A stretch of DNA of 64,000 bases from an uncultured Candidatus Saccharibacteria bacterium. GTDB taxonomy: Bacteria; Patescibacteriota; Saccharimonadia; Saccharimonadales; Saccharimonadaceae. The position numbers were made by a program, and so were the translations under genes. Positions 16,117-26,144 of the stretch are shown one piece after another (position 1 is the first letter of the stretch; every line of letters starts with the position of its first letter). Location: assembly GCA_927910745.1 (NCBI GenBank), contig CAKMNX010000026.1:1-64000 (forward strand). Reading direction: 5' to 3'. Below the pieces are notes generated by a model. That model was given only the letters and a program-made list of their open reading frames with translations, was not told the DNA's origin and did not search any database.

Positions 16117-18789
16117 GTGGTTAAAAATAATTTATCACATCGAGTTAGCGTCTACTCCAACCTTGCAGCCAAGCGCCGCACCAAAAAAGACGCCGAAGCC
16201 CGCCGCAGAGCGGAGTACTTGGCAAGCCTACCCAAGCAGCCTCTCAAACGGCTACTCTATCGCTTGCACCCACGCCGCGTGGCACAATTCTTATTTAGCA
16301 AGCGTGGGGCTTATGCCATTCTCAAGGTAGTTGGCGGGTTTTTCCTCGTGCTCGCCCTTATTATCGCTGGGCTTTTCACTTACTACCGCAAAGACCTCGA
16401 CGCAATTCGCCCAGGCGAGATAGACAAACGCGTCCAGACCACTGTTACCAAATACCTTGACCGTAGTGGCCAGCTCCTCTGGGAGGATAAAGGTAGTGGC
16501 GACTACAAGCTCGTGGTCGATGGCAACCAAATTAGCGACTACGTCAAGAAGGCAACAATCGCCGTGGAAGACCGTGATTTTTATAACCACCACGGTATCA
16601 GTCTGGCTGGTATTTCTCGCGCGTTCCTGAGCAACTCGCAGGGTAATGCCGTGCAGGGTGGCTCAACACTGACACAGCAGCTCGTCAAGCAAGCCTTCTT
16701 CGAGAAGAGCGAAATCGAAAAACGCGGCCTCGATGGTATACCACGCAAGATCAAGGAGGTGATTCTCTCGATTGAGGTCGAGCGTATGTACAACAAAGAT
16801 CAAATCCTGAACCTCTACCTCAACGAAGCATCATACGGTGGCCGCCGTAATGGTGTTGAGTCGGCTGCGCGCACCTATTTCCAGAAACCAGCTAAGGATC
16901 TAACACTGGCCGAATCTGCACTGCTTGCCGGCATTCCTAACAGTCCTGGGCTCTACAACCCGTACAACACTGCTGGCAATACCGCTCTCATCGCTCGCCA
17001 ACATAAGGTGCTTGATAGCATGGTAGAGATGAATTACATCACCAAAGCACAAGCCGCAGAAGCTAAGAAGGTCGCTGTTCTTGATACGATCAAGCCAATG
17101 GCAGACCAACTCGCCGATATCAAAGCACCGCACTTCGTCCTGATGGTGCGCGACCAGCTCGAAAAAGAGCTGGGTAAGTCAACAGTCGGCAAAGGCGGCC
17201 TTACCGTTACAACCACGCTTGACTCGACACTCCAAGGTAAGCTTGAAGGCCGAATGGAGAGCATGTTTAATGGCAAACTCACGAACTCTAACTGTGGTAA
17301 TACCAACTGTGCAACCTATGCTGGCTTCACTAATGGCGCAGCGGCGATCGAGGATAATAAATCTGGTCAGATCATAGCACTGGTTGGAAGTCGTGGCTTT
17401 AACCATGCTGGTTATGGACAAGACAATGCCGCCACTGCCTTTATCCAACCTGGTTCATCCATCAAGCCACTAGTCTACGCTCAGCTCTTCCAAAACAAGG
17501 GCAACGGCAAGACCAACTACGGGAGCGGCTCTGTCCTCTCCGACTCAAAGATTAGCTTTGGTAGCTGGACACCACAAAACGCTGATGGTAAGTTCCAAAA
17601 CAACATTAACCTCCGCCAAGCTCTCGCTCGCTCACGCAACATCCCCGCCATCAAAGCTATGCAGGAGAACGAGCGCAATAGGCGCGGCAGCACCTGGCAG
17701 ACCATTCGCGAGATGGGCGACAGTGCTTACTGCACCCAGGGCGCAGATGCCCAAGCTGGCCTATCGAGCGCCATAGGTAGCTGTGGCACACGCCTCGTCG
17801 ATCACGTTAATGCCATCGCATCTTTGGCACGGATGGGTACCTATACCCCGCAATCAACCGTTCTCAAAGTAACCAACAGTACTGGCCAAGTCCTTAAGCA
17901 ATACACAGCCTCTACAAAGCAGGTGATCGATCAGCAAGCTGCCTACATCGTCAACGATATCCTGGGCGACTCCAGTGCACGGGCCAACCTCGGTGGCGGG
18001 CAAGATTACATGCCACAAATGAACCGCCTCAAGGCGAAGACTGCTGTCAAGACCGGTACATCAAACTCCGAGGTCAACGGCAAAGTGGTAGCAAAGGATA
18101 TTTGGACAGTCGGCTATACCCCAGCACTATCAATGGCTGTTTGGCTGGGCAACTCTGATACGTCACCACTACGCAACGGTAACTCACTCATTCCCGCCAT
18201 GCTGCTCGACTACACCATGGCCGATGCCACGCAATACTACGTTAGCCAAAACAAAGCGTCGTACAGCGATTGGTTCTCTGCACCGAGCGGCATTCAGCGA
18301 ATCAACAATGAAGTCTACCCATCGTATTACAATAAGAATTCTAACCGCAGCAGCAACACAATGTCATTCGATCGAGTATCTAAGAAAAAGGCCACAAACT
18401 GTACGCCAGAGTCAGCCCGCGTTGACATCCCTGTCACTCGGTCAAAGGACTCGTCAGGCAAAGAGACTGTTTCGGCTCAAGATGGCTATGATGCCACCAG
18501 CAATGACGACACCCATCGCTGCACCGACTCCAAACCAAGTGTCTCCGTCGCCGTAAGCTCGAGTGGGCAATCGGCGACGGTATACTACCGCCAGGGCAGC
18601 CACCCACTCCAGCAGCTGGAGGTAAAGGTAGGCGACCAACTCGTTGGCACACGTCAGGTCAACAGCGATGGCGATACCAATGTCTCTATCCCCTCCTCTG
18701 CTGGCAAAAACTTCACTGTGACTGCCACACTGACAGACAGCGTATACTATAGCGACAAAAACACCGCTCACGGCCAGCGAACGAGCTAG
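16117..18789 (+). CDS. Class A penicillin-binding protein (GT51 + transpeptidase)
   Basis: A bifunctional peptidoglycan synthase of 890 residues. A cytoplasmic basic tail is followed by one membrane helix at about 68-90. The glycosyltransferase (GT51) domain has its catalytic Glu151 in AVEDRDFYNHHG, then QGGSTLTQQLVKQ and LNEASYGG. The transpeptidase domain has S447-x-x-K450 (SSIK), SRN, and KTG at 645-647. A threonine/serine-rich C-terminal region with a beta-sandwich-like end follows. It polymerises and cross-links glycan strands outside the membrane. The start is GTG, chosen because a ribosome site lies just before it and because the frame gives a basic N terminus. Confidence 0.92.
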   Translation: MVKNNLSHRVSVYSNLAAKRRTKKDAEARRRAEYLASLPKQPLKRLLYRLHPRRVAQFLFSKRGAYAILKVVGGFFLVLALIIAGLFTYYRKDLDAIRPGEIDKRVQTTVTKYLDRSGQLLWEDKGSGDYKLVVDGNQISDYVKKATIAVEDRDFYNHHGISLAGISRAFLSNSQGNAVQGGSTLTQQLVKQAFFEKSEIEKRGLDGIPRKIKEVILSIEVERMYNKDQILNLYLNEASYGGRRNGVESAARTYFQKPAKDLTLAESALLAGIPNSPGLYNPYNTAGNTALIARQHKVLDSMVEMNYITKAQAAEAKKVAVLDTIKPMADQLADIKAPHFVLMVRDQLEKELGKSTVGKGGLTVTTTLDSTLQGKLEGRMESMFNGKLTNSNCGNTNCATYAGFTNGAAAIEDNKSGQIIALVGSRGFNHAGYGQDNAATAFIQPGSSIKPLVYAQLFQNKGNGKTNYGSGSVLSDSKISFGSWTPQNADGKFQNNINLRQALARSRNIPAIKAMQENERNRRGSTWQTIREMGDSAYCTQGADAQAGLSSAIGSCGTRLVDHVNAIASLARMGTYTPQSTVLKVTNSTGQVLKQYTASTKQVIDQQAAYIVNDILGDSSARANLGGGQDYMPQMNRLKAKTAVKTGTSNSEVNGKVVAKDIWTVGYTPALSMAVWLGNSDTSPLRNGNSLIPAMLLDYTMADATQYYVSQNKASYSDWFSAPSGIQRINNEVYPSYYNKNSNRSSNTMSFDRVSKKKATNCTPESARVDIPVTRSKDSSGKETVSAQDGYDATSNDDTHRCTDSKPSVSVAVSSSGQSATVYYRQGSHPLQQLEVKVGDQLVGTRQVNSDGDTNVSIPSSAGKNFTVTATLTDSVYYSDKNTAHGQRTS

Positions 18790-18819
18790 TGCATCTTTAA
18801 CAGAGAATAGTTATAATAC

Positions 18820-18846
18820 CCTGCACCTACAGCTGCAGGATTTTTC
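18820..18846 (+). terminator. Intrinsic terminator of the penicillin-binding protein gene
   Basis: Hairpin CCTGCA/TGCAGG with an eight-base loop, followed by ATTTTTC, 31 bases after the stop codon. Confidence 0.75.
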
Positions 18847-19061
18847 ATAATGGAGGATTTGTTGCTATGCTCAGAATTGCACTACCTTTGTTCGAGTAGC
18901 ATGTAGTCACTTGCGGCATAAGACTTATTTTGCAATGAGGATACAGCGACTTGAGGTCTAAGATGAGAGTATGACGTGTCTAATATTGTGGTCCAGATAT
19001 ACCTCTAGCCTATTTGAGATACAGCCAAATTAGGATTCACAACCACATAAGAAAGTGAGGG

Positions 19062-19877
19062 CTATGCGGCAAACAATAAAGGCTCCACCACCCTCACCAA
19101 CTGCCGATGTAGCTCCGGCGCTCCCGCCAGCCAGGTAAAGTTCTCGTGAGAGCGATTCAGGGCGTCGTGGTAATCCATGGGGTTACCAGCAATATCGGTA
19201 TAGACGCCGCCTGCTTCCTCAATAATGATCTGCTGCGCGACGTTGTCCCAGATCTTGCTCGTTTGATTGGCGCAGACACCATAGGCACCCTTCGCAACCA
19301 TTGCTTGGTCGAAAGCACTGTTGGAGGAGCGGAGATTACGGATCGAGAGGATGATGGTACCAAGTAGCTCAGCTTCGCGCTTTGTCCGGGCTGGATCCTC
19401 AGGGTGACCATCAATACCATACGCGACGAGACTATTAGTAAGGTCGGCTTCTCGTGAGACATGGATTTTCTGGCCATTACACCAGGCACCCGCACCCTTA
19501 GTCGCAACGTAGAGCTCGCCAAAGGCAGGCAAGGCTATTCCACCAGCCACTGGTGTGTCGTGATCGAGCAACCCAAGCATAATGCCATACTGTGGCAGCC
19601 CCGCCGCGAAGTTACTCGTCCCATCGATCGGGTCAACCACCCAGGTGTAACGCGACCCGTTATCGACACAGCCCAGCTCTTCGTCGATAACATTATGATC
19701 AGGGTATGCTGTGCGGATTGCATCCGTCAGGAAATGACCGATCTCCAGGTCGGTCTCTGTCAGGACTTGATTGCGATCTCCCGCCTTGACCGAATGAGAG
19801 AGGTTGCCAAAGTTCGCGACTGCAATCTTCGCGGCGGCGGTGAGAGTGGTAGTGAGAAAATTGTGATAGTTATGCAT
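19062..19877 (-). CDS. Inositol-monophosphatase family phosphatase
   Basis: A 271-residue member of the IMPase/FBPase-like fold. Metal-binding motifs are complete: DEELG (Glu residues of motif 1), WVVDPIDGTSNF (motif 2), and IWDNVAQQIIIEEAGG (motif 3). Substrates of the family include inositol phosphate, PAP (CysQ) and histidinol phosphate (HisN); the sequence does not decide which. The frame is open to 19895, but the ATG at 19877 has a Shine-Dalgarno (AAGGGGAAG) at the right distance, while the upstream one overlaps it. It is the last gene of a run with PIN-TRAM, radA and clpC. Confidence 0.85.
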   Translation of the reverse strand: MHNYHNFLTTTLTAAAKIAVANFGNLSHSVKAGDRNQVLTETDLEIGHFLTDAIRTAYPDHNVIDEELGCVDNGSRYTWVVDPIDGTSNFAAGLPQYGIMLGLLDHDTPVAGGIALPAFGELYVATKGAGAWCNGQKIHVSREADLTNSLVAYGIDGHPEDPARTKREAELLGTIILSIRNLRSSNSAFDQAMVAKGAYGVCANQTSKIWDNVAQQIIIEEAGGVYTDIAGNPMDYHDALNRSHENFTWLAGAPELHRQLVRVVEPLLFAA

Positions 19878-19935
19878 AATTGCTTCCCCTTTCATGGCAT
19901 TACTACCATCAGTATAGCACCCTGAGAATCACGTA

Positions 19936-21168
19936 TCAAAAATTAAACAATATCTCTTTACGGTCCGCTAGCTTCGCAACAACGCTAATCCGTCTGCTTT
20001 TTACCAAATCAAGCAGCGCTGCTTCGTGGTCAACACGGCGACGTGATGATGAGCGAGTGGTTCGTTTCTTGGAGGGAGCTTGCGTGGCTACCTGTGGGGT
20101 GCGGCTCGCTGTCGATTGCTTGGTATGCCTGGATTGAGAGGATGAAGCAGCCTGCGGAGACTTCGGAATTGTAGCGGCTCGCGCACGAGAGGTACGCTTG
20201 GCTAGCTGCTTTGATTGTGGTTGCTCTGCTGGCTTTGTTTTCTCATGAGCCACACGCGCCGTTCGCTGGGGCTGGCTTGAGGCTGGCTGGTCATTTTTCT
20301 TATCTGTTTTTTCTGCTGGAGCTGTGGTAGCGCGAGTCCGCGCTGGTTGGCGAGAGCGCGAAGTCTTTGCTGGTTTGGGCTGAGTAGATGGTTGAGTAGC
20401 CGACTCTTCTTGCGCTACTGCTTTTCCTGATGATGCTTCAGCTGAGCGCGCTTTGGCTGGCTGAACTACTGGCTTTTTGACGAGCTTGGCAAAGATCATC
20501 TTACCTGCAGCGGTCTGAAGATTGCGAATAATCTCCACTTCGCAGGTGCGGCCCAGCTGGCTGCTGGCTTGCTCCACGACCACCATTGTGCCATCAGGTA
20601 AGTGCCCCACCGCCTGATGGGCGTCCTGCCCCTTCTGGAGGAGCGCTAGCGTCAGGTGCTCGCCAGGCAAATGCGCCATCCGGATGCTCTGCGCCAGCTC
20701 ATTGATATTGAGCACGCCAATCCCCTCCACAGCGGCAACTTTGTTGAGATTATAATCAATCGTGAGCAGCCATGCACTATGTTGCTTGGCCAGGCTCAGC
20801 AGCCGCTCGTCAACTCCCTCACGTGCTTTGCTGCCATCCTGCAAGAGCTCTACCTCAACTTCGTCCATCGCCTGCAGCTCCGTCACGACGTCGAGGCCAT
20901 AGCGCGCACGAGCTCGCTTGTCGCTGTCGGCATGATCTGCCAAAAATTGCAGCTCGCCCACCACGCTCCGTGGGATCACCAGCGTGTCTCCTATAAATCC
21001 TGTTTTGGCAACGGCCGTAATTCGGCCATCCATCAGCACCGACGTATCGACTAGCAGTGCTCGCCCCTTCGTCTTGAGCGTGTTACGCGGCAGCCGAGCC
21101 AGGAGATAACTGACTTCGCCAAGGATAATAAGTGTGATGATAAGCAACACAAGAGTAGATAATTGCAT
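19936..21168 (-). CDS. PIN-TRAM domain protein with long basic tail
   Basis: A YacL-like protein of 410 residues. It begins with one hydrophobic segment (3-18), then a PIN nuclease domain with Asp41 and Asp47 in LLVDTSVLMDGR, a later D-E-R-L-L and TIDYNLNK. A TRAM domain (about 175-232) would bind RNA. Unusually, a low-complexity tail of about 150 residues rich in Ala, Ser, Gln, Thr, Lys and Arg separates it from a short conserved-looking end (LLDLVKSRRISVV). It is probably a membrane-attached RNA-processing nuclease. It begins 13 bases after the end of radA, so the two are co-transcribed. Confidence 0.85.
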   Translation of the reverse strand: MQLSTLVLLIITLIILGEVSYLLARLPRNTLKTKGRALLVDTSVLMDGRITAVAKTGFIGDTLVIPRSVVGELQFLADHADSDKRARARYGLDVVTELQAMDEVEVELLQDGSKAREGVDERLLSLAKQHSAWLLTIDYNLNKVAAVEGIGVLNINELAQSIRMAHLPGEHLTLALLQKGQDAHQAVGHLPDGTMVVVEQASSQLGRTCEVEIIRNLQTAAGKMIFAKLVKKPVVQPAKARSAEASSGKAVAQEESATQPSTQPKPAKTSRSRQPARTRATTAPAEKTDKKNDQPASSQPQRTARVAHEKTKPAEQPQSKQLAKRTSRARAATIPKSPQAASSSQSRHTKQSTASRTPQVATQAPSKKRTTRSSSRRRVDHEAALLDLVKSRRISVVAKLADRKEILFNF

Positions 21169-21181
21169 GTTGTTCCTTTTG

Positions 21182-22540
21182 TTATGTTTTTAGATAGGTA
21201 ATGAGTGCACTGCGGATATCGCGCACGTCATGGATAAAGGGCATCTTGAGGTCGGAATGCGGGGCAATCGCTTTGGTGAAGCCGAGTTTTTGCGCCTCAG
21301 TAATGCGCCGCTCAGCCGCTTGGGCACTGCGCACTTCACCGCCAAGGCCCACCTCGCCAAACACTACTACGCCATCATCAAGGCGTCGGCCAGCAGCAGC
21401 ACTAGCAATTGCCATGACAACGGCTAAGTCGGCCGCCCGATCAGCCAGTTTGAGTCCACCGACAACGTTGATGTAGATATCTTTATCGGATAATTGCAAT
21501 TTGGTGCGCCGCTCGAGGACAGCGATCAAAAGGTTGAGTCGGTTGAGGTCAAATCCGCTGGCTGTCCTCTTAGGATACCCGAAATGGGTTGGATTGACAA
21601 GTGCTTGGATCTCGACAAGGATAGGGCGGTTACCCTCGAGGGTAGCAAGCACTACTGAGCCATCAGCATTTTGGCGTTCGGCAAGCAGCGCAGCTGAGGG
21701 GTTCTCTACAACTGTCAAGCCACGCTCACCCATAGCAAAAATCGCCGCTTCATTCGTGCTACCATAGCGGTTCTTGATGGCCCGCACCACCTTAAAGCCA
21801 CCGTAGCGATCGCCCTCAAACTGCAGCACCACATCCACGAGATGCTCAAGTACCTTGGGCCCCGCAATCGACCCTTCCTTCGTCACATGGCCCACCAGCA
21901 CTACCGCCGTCCCTGATTGCTTGGCCGCTTGAATGATAACGTTGCTGGCGTTAGTAATCTGGCTTACAGTGCCTGGTGCACTGGTGATCTCAGCCAGGCT
22001 CAGTGTCTGAATCGAATCGACAATTACCAGCTGGTATTGGCCGGTACGGATGGTAGCCGCAATATCATCAGCACTTGTGCTCGCTGCAAACGACAATGCC
22101 TCGTGCTGGTCGGCACCCAGTCGCGTCGCCCGCAGCGTCACCTGCCCAGCCGACTCCTCACCACTGATATAGAGCACTGCTTGCTGCCGAGCAACCGCAT
22201 GCGCGACCTGGAGCAAGAGAGTGCTCTTTCCCATGCCTGGTTGCCCCGCCAGAAGAAGTACACCACCAGGCAAAATACCACCACCTAGCACTACATCAAG
22301 ATCAGCAATACCCGTTGCAAGTCGTGCCGCCGGCTCATCCTGGCTTGCAGCGGCGGTAATTGGCCGCGGCTGTAGCAACGTACCCTGGCTAGCGCTGCGT
22401 GCCACGGCCGATTTACCCACCGGGGCTGGTGCTTGCTCAATGAGGCTATTCCATTGGCCACATTGTTCACACTTACCGGTCCATTTTGGTGAGCGCGCAC
22501 CACACTGCTGGCAGACAAATATCGTGCGGGCTCGTGCCAT
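21182..22540 (-). CDS. radA: DNA repair protein RadA
   Basis: A 452-residue RadA. It has the N-terminal four-Cys zinc finger (CQQCG at 9-13 and CEQCG further on), the RecA-like Walker A (GQPGMGKST), the family-specific KNRYG motif (IKNRYGSTNE), and the C-terminal Lon-protease-like domain (ADLAVVMAIASA). RadA promotes branch migration during recombination and repair. The start codon overlaps the stop of the upstream gene by one base (TAATG), so translation is coupled. Confidence 0.92.
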   Translation of the reverse strand: MARARTIFVCQQCGARSPKWTGKCEQCGQWNSLIEQAPAPVGKSAVARSASQGTLLQPRPITAAASQDEPAARLATGIADLDVVLGGGILPGGVLLLAGQPGMGKSTLLLQVAHAVARQQAVLYISGEESAGQVTLRATRLGADQHEALSFAASTSADDIAATIRTGQYQLVIVDSIQTLSLAEITSAPGTVSQITNASNVIIQAAKQSGTAVVLVGHVTKEGSIAGPKVLEHLVDVVLQFEGDRYGGFKVVRAIKNRYGSTNEAAIFAMGERGLTVVENPSAALLAERQNADGSVVLATLEGNRPILVEIQALVNPTHFGYPKRTASGFDLNRLNLLIAVLERRTKLQLSDKDIYINVVGGLKLADRAADLAVVMAIASAAAGRRLDDGVVVFGEVGLGGEVRSAQAAERRITEAQKLGFTKAIAPHSDLKMPFIHDVRDIRSALITYLKT

Positions 22541-23538
22541 TACACCTGCTCCTTGGGCTGCTCAATGCCATTGATGCTTTGGTTCAGCTCATTGGCGCGT
22601 ACTGACAAGGCATTGAGCCGAGTGATCTTCGCATTATATATCTCAACGCGCTGATTAATCGCTAGGCGCTGTGCCTCAAGCGCTCGCTGACGTGCCAAGA
22701 GCTTCTTACGTGCTGCCTGGAATGATGCATCATCGCGAAAGCCGCCATTTTGGGCTCTCGCATTAAACACCTTAATGTCAGCCGACAGCTGCTCAGCCAT
22801 CTCTTTGTACTGTGCTTGGTCAGTGGGGAGCTGGGTAGCTTCTTGGTTGATTGCCTTGCTGAGCGCTTTGGCTTCTTGATCGACTTTGTCAAAGACAGCT
22901 TGGTAAGCATCACTGCGTGCGACAATCGCCGCACGGTTACGAAAATACCGACCATAGTGCTGCTCTAACTCGCTGCTGATTGTACCAATCTGCGTGCCAA
23001 TAATAGAATGAAGCTCATTATTGCGCTCGCCTGGTTCGGCCTGGTCATAATACTTCACCATTGAGGCAATGACCGGATTGGTCTTGATCTTGGCGTACTC
23101 TGCTTCGATAAGCTTGTCAATCCGCTGTCGCTCGCTTGGGCTAAGCCGCTCATACGCAGCGTGCAAGAGCTCGTGTGCTGTCGTGACGGGTTCGGCGTTA
23201 GTCAGTTCTTGATTCTGCACATTGTAGACGTAAATCCGGCGCAGGTGGTAGCAGCCAAGGATAGCTGCTGTGCGCTCTGTCGATTTGCAGCTTTTGTTAA
23301 ACTCGGCCTTGTCCTGTAATTGTGGCTGACTCGCATAGAGCAGCTGCCGACCTTTATCGGTCAGCTCAAGCTGGTCAATCACCGCTTGCATTGCACTATC
23401 GGGCTGGTACCGGCTCGCCACTGCGGCATCGTAGAGCTCTGGGCCATAGGTCAGCCCAGCCCAAGCCATGCCGCCGATCATCACTAGGCCGACCAGTGTT
23501 GAGAGGAGGCGCTTAGGCCTTTTCGCTACGTGCGTCAA
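22540..23538 (-). CDS. Membrane-anchored HExxH protein, possible metallopeptidase
   Basis: A 332-residue protein with a single N-terminal membrane helix (11-30) and an outside domain. Two Cys (84, 96) bracket the sequence leading to an HELLH motif at 122-126 (TTAHELLHAAYERL), a zinc-binding HExxH. Further on, a NELHSIIGT segment could supply the third ligand Glu, as in gluzincins. The C-terminal third is helical and coiled. A zinc metallopeptidase is thus likely, though the family is unnamed to me. The gene overlaps clpC by 26 bases at its start and radA by one at its end, so it is firmly part of this operon and may take part in envelope quality control. Confidence 0.7.
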   Translation of the reverse strand: MTHVAKRPKRLLSTLVGLVMIGGMAWAGLTYGPELYDAAVASRYQPDSAMQAVIDQLELTDKGRQLLYASQPQLQDKAEFNKSCKSTERTAAILGCYHLRRIYVYNVQNQELTNAEPVTTAHELLHAAYERLSPSERQRIDKLIEAEYAKIKTNPVIASMVKYYDQAEPGERNNELHSIIGTQIGTISSELEQHYGRYFRNRAAIVARSDAYQAVFDKVDQEAKALSKAINQEATQLPTDQAQYKEMAEQLSADIKVFNARAQNGGFRDDASFQAARKKLLARQRALEAQRLAINQRVEIYNAKITRLNALSVRANELNQSINGIEQPKEQV

Positions 23539-26002
23539 TCGTCAGCTCCCCTTTTCGTACTCCAACTGTCAAGACCGACCCTTTGGCGTAGTGACGGGCC
23601 AAGATCCCCTCCGCAAGGCGGTGCTCCAGCTCATCCTCAATCGTGCGCCGCAGCGGCCGCGCCCCAAAGGTGCGGCTATAGCCCTGAGCAATCAACCGTC
23701 GCTTTGCCGCTGGCAACACCTTGACGGCGAGACTCTGGCGCGCCAAACGCCGATTGAGCTCAGCAATCTGCAAGTCGAATATCTTCCCAACCTCTGGTTT
23801 GGTGAGCGGGCGGAAGGTGATGATCGCATCAAACCGATTGATTAGCTCCGGCCGCATGAATCGCTCCAGTGCCTCGCGTGTATACGACTCATTGCGTCGC
23901 TGCTGCTGCGCCGTATCGTCCTCGTCGGCCAGTTTGGCCTGGAAGCCGAGGCTGCGATTGTGCTGCATCTTATCTGCACCGAGATTGCTGGTAAGAATGA
24001 TGATCGTGTTACGGAAGCTCACAACACGGCCAGTCGAGTCAGTCAGTGTGCCATCTTCAAGGAGCTGCAGCAACATCTGGAAGATATCGGGGTGAGCCTT
24101 TTCAATTTCATCAAACAACACCACACTATAGGGTTGACGCCGCACCTTATCTGTCAATTTGCCGCCATCGTCGTAGCCTACATAGCCAGCAGGCGCACCA
24201 ACAAGTCGGCTCGCGGTATGCTTCTCACCAAACTCACTCATATCGATCTTAATCAGCGCGTCGTCTGAGCCGAATACCTCACGAGCAAGCACGCGCGCCA
24301 GCTCGGTTTTGCCGACACCAGTTGGCCCCATAAAGACAAAACTACCGATCGGCCGCTGGCTGCTCGCCACCCCACTACGACTACGCCGAATAGCACGAGC
24401 AACTTTGCCGACCGCTTCTTCCTGGCCAATCAGATATTTGCCAAGGTGTTTCTCAAGATTACGCAGGAGCTTCGCCTCACTTGTGCGGACTTTCTCAACT
24501 GGGATGTGTGTCATCACAGCAATGGCATGAGCAATATTATCCTCGGTGAGCACCAGTGGAGTTTTGCGGCTTTGCTCGCGGCGGGCCTGCTGAAGCTGGT
24601 CGGTCAATTGGCTAATGCGCTGCTTATAGAGCGCAGCACGCTCGTAGTCTTCTGCCGCCACGGCGTCTTCCATCTTCTCATTGAGCGCCTTGAGCTCGCG
24701 GACATACTCACGCTGCTTGCTTGGCTTGTGCCCCTTCTTGACGCGCACTAGCGCCGCTGCTTCGTCGATGACGTCAATCGCCTTATCAGGCATAAAGCGA
24801 TCAGCTACATAGCGGTCACTCATATACACTGCTGACTCGATCACATCATCGCTAATCTTCACCCCGTGATGTTTCTCATAGTAGCTGCGCAATCCCTTGA
24901 GGATTGCTACCGTATCCTTCACGCTTGGCTCCTTAACGAGCACTGTCTGGAAGCGACGCTCCAGTGCGCTGTCTTTCTCGATATGCTTGCGATATTCCTC
25001 CAGCGTCGTCGCACCGATGAGGTGCAACTCACCTCGGGCTAGCGCCGGCTTGAGGATATTAGCTGCGTCCATTGCTCCGCCCTCTGCTGAGCCAGCTCCT
25101 ACAAGCATGTGTAATTCATCGATGAAGGCAATGATATTGCCCTGCTTGGTAATCTCGCGGATCAGTGCCGTCAGCCGCTCCTCGAACTGCCCACGGTACT
25201 TAGTACCAGCCACAATTGCCGTCATATCGAGCATAACCACCCGCTTGTCGAGTAGATTATCTGGCACATCCTCGCGGACAATCCGCTGCGCCAGGCCTTC
25301 AACGATGGCCGTTTTGCCCACCCCTGGTTCACCCAGCAAGACAGGGTTGTTCTTGGTGCGACGGCTGAGGATCGTCACAAGGCGTTCGGTCTCGCGCGCC
25401 CGCCCCACCACAGCATCTAGCTCGCCATCGGCCGCTTTGGCCGTGAGGTCAGTGCTGTATTTGCTCAGGGCACTGCCACCGCGCGGCATTGGCCGCCGCT
25501 TCGTGTCGGTGCGGGTGCTCGTGCCACCGTGGCTCTCTTCGCGCATATCATCAAAGTGGGCTTCGAGGTTGCGGACGATTGCCTCAGTATCTGCCCCCAT
25601 TTCGCGTAGCAGTACGGTTGCGCGGGCGTTATTTTGCTTGAGCAAGCTATAGAGAATATGCTCCGTACCAAGCTCATCATGCTCATACTCCTTCGCAATT
25701 TCCCAGCCCATCCGGAGTGTCAATAGAGCCGTCTCAGACAGGCCAGTTGCCCCGCCAGTCCGCACCGTAATACTCTTGAGCGGCTGCAGGTGAAGCGAGT
25801 CCTCCGCCCGGCGCAGCGTAATGCCAGCATCGGCCAGCACCTTGGTGCCGAGGCTAGCGCTTTGGCTCAGGATGCCAAGGAGCAGGTGTTCGGTACCAAT
25901 ATAAGGGTTGCCATATCCACGAGCAATTGCATCAGCATACTGGACACTCAGGCGAGCATCGTCACTCAAATGACTAATAAAATCTGCAAAATCATCTTCC
26001 AT
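23513..26002 (-). CDS. clpC: ATP-dependent Clp protease ATP-binding subunit ClpC
   Basis: An AAA+ unfoldase of 829 residues. It has the Clp_N repeat domain (GTEHLLLG twice), the first AAA domain with Walker [14 protein letters not shown], a UVR-like middle region, and the second AAA domain with Walker [13 protein letters not shown]. The frame extends upstream to 26071, but the ATG at 26002 has a Shine-Dalgarno (GGAGGACG) and gives the normal N terminus. It is the first gene of a run with the HExxH protein, radA and PIN-TRAM. Expression is under a CIRCE operator and a strong promoter just upstream, so it is part of the heat-shock response. Confidence 0.95.
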   Translation of the reverse strand: MEDDFADFISHLSDDARLSVQYADAIARGYGNPYIGTEHLLLGILSQSASLGTKVLADAGITLRRAEDSLHLQPLKSITVRTGGATGLSETALLTLRMGWEIAKEYEHDELGTEHILYSLLKQNNARATVLLREMGADTEAIVRNLEAHFDDMREESHGGTSTRTDTKRRPMPRGGSALSKYSTDLTAKAADGELDAVVGRARETERLVTILSRRTKNNPVLLGEPGVGKTAIVEGLAQRIVREDVPDNLLDKRVVMLDMTAIVAGTKYRGQFEERLTALIREITKQGNIIAFIDELHMLVGAGSAEGGAMDAANILKPALARGELHLIGATTLEEYRKHIEKDSALERRFQTVLVKEPSVKDTVAILKGLRSYYEKHHGVKISDDVIESAVYMSDRYVADRFMPDKAIDVIDEAAALVRVKKGHKPSKQREYVRELKALNEKMEDAVAAEDYERAALYKQRISQLTDQLQQARREQSRKTPLVLTEDNIAHAIAVMTHIPVEKVRTSEAKLLRNLEKHLGKYLIGQEEAVGKVARAIRRSRSGVASSQRPIGSFVFMGPTGVGKTELARVLAREVFGSDDALIKIDMSEFGEKHTASRLVGAPAGYVGYDDGGKLTDKVRRQPYSVVLFDEIEKAHPDIFQMLLQLLEDGTLTDSTGRVVSFRNTIIILTSNLGADKMQHNRSLGFQAKLADEDDTAQQQRRNESYTREALERFMRPELINRFDAIITFRPLTKPEVGKIFDLQIAELNRRLARQSLAVKVLPAAKRRLIAQGYSRTFGARPLRRTIEDELEHRLAEGILARHYAKGSVLTVGVRKGELTIDARSEKA

Positions 26003-26042
26003 GTCGTCCTCCAAAATCTGTGGCCAAAAAGCCACCCTACTC

Positions 26043-26071
26043 AGTATACGCTGCTCATTAGCACTCGTCAA
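26043..26071 (-). promoter_or_regulatory. Promoter of the clpC operon
   Basis: On the minus strand, TTGACG (26066-26071) and TATACT (26043-26048) are separated by 17 bases, a near-consensus sigma-70 promoter. The -35 box overlaps the CIRCE element, so a bound repressor would block polymerase. Confidence 0.85.
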
Positions 26072-26084
26072 GGTGGAGTGCTAA
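26058..26084. promoter_or_regulatory. CIRCE element (HrcA operator)
   Basis: TTAGCACTC, nine bases, GAGTGCTAA: a perfect match to the CIRCE consensus, which is the binding site of the heat-shock repressor HrcA. It covers the -35 region of clpC. hrcA itself is not in this window. Confidence 0.92.
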
Positions 26085-26090
26085 TAATCC

Positions 26091-26120
26091 ACAAAACCCT
26101 GCTCTATCATGAGCAGGGTT
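26091..26120 (-). terminator. Intrinsic terminator of nusA
   Basis: A perfect ten-base stem (AACCCTGCTC and its complement) with a six-base loop, followed on the minus strand by TTTTG, 25 bases after the nusA stop codon and just before the clpC promoter. Confidence 0.85.
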
Positions 26121-26144
26121 AGCGTGTCGCAGCGCTTTGCAATT

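Noticed and set aside
18867..18899. Ten-codon frame MLRIALPLFE behind a GGAGG-like site, downstream of a TATAAT box
   Set aside because: It looks like the first residues of HisG, but only ten codons exist, the preceding hairpin is better explained as the terminator of the penicillin-binding protein gene, and no his gene follows.
20656..22574. Several long plus-strand frames opposite radA and the PIN-TRAM gene
   Set aside because: They are antisense shadows of clear conserved genes; the translated products are low complexity and have no motif.
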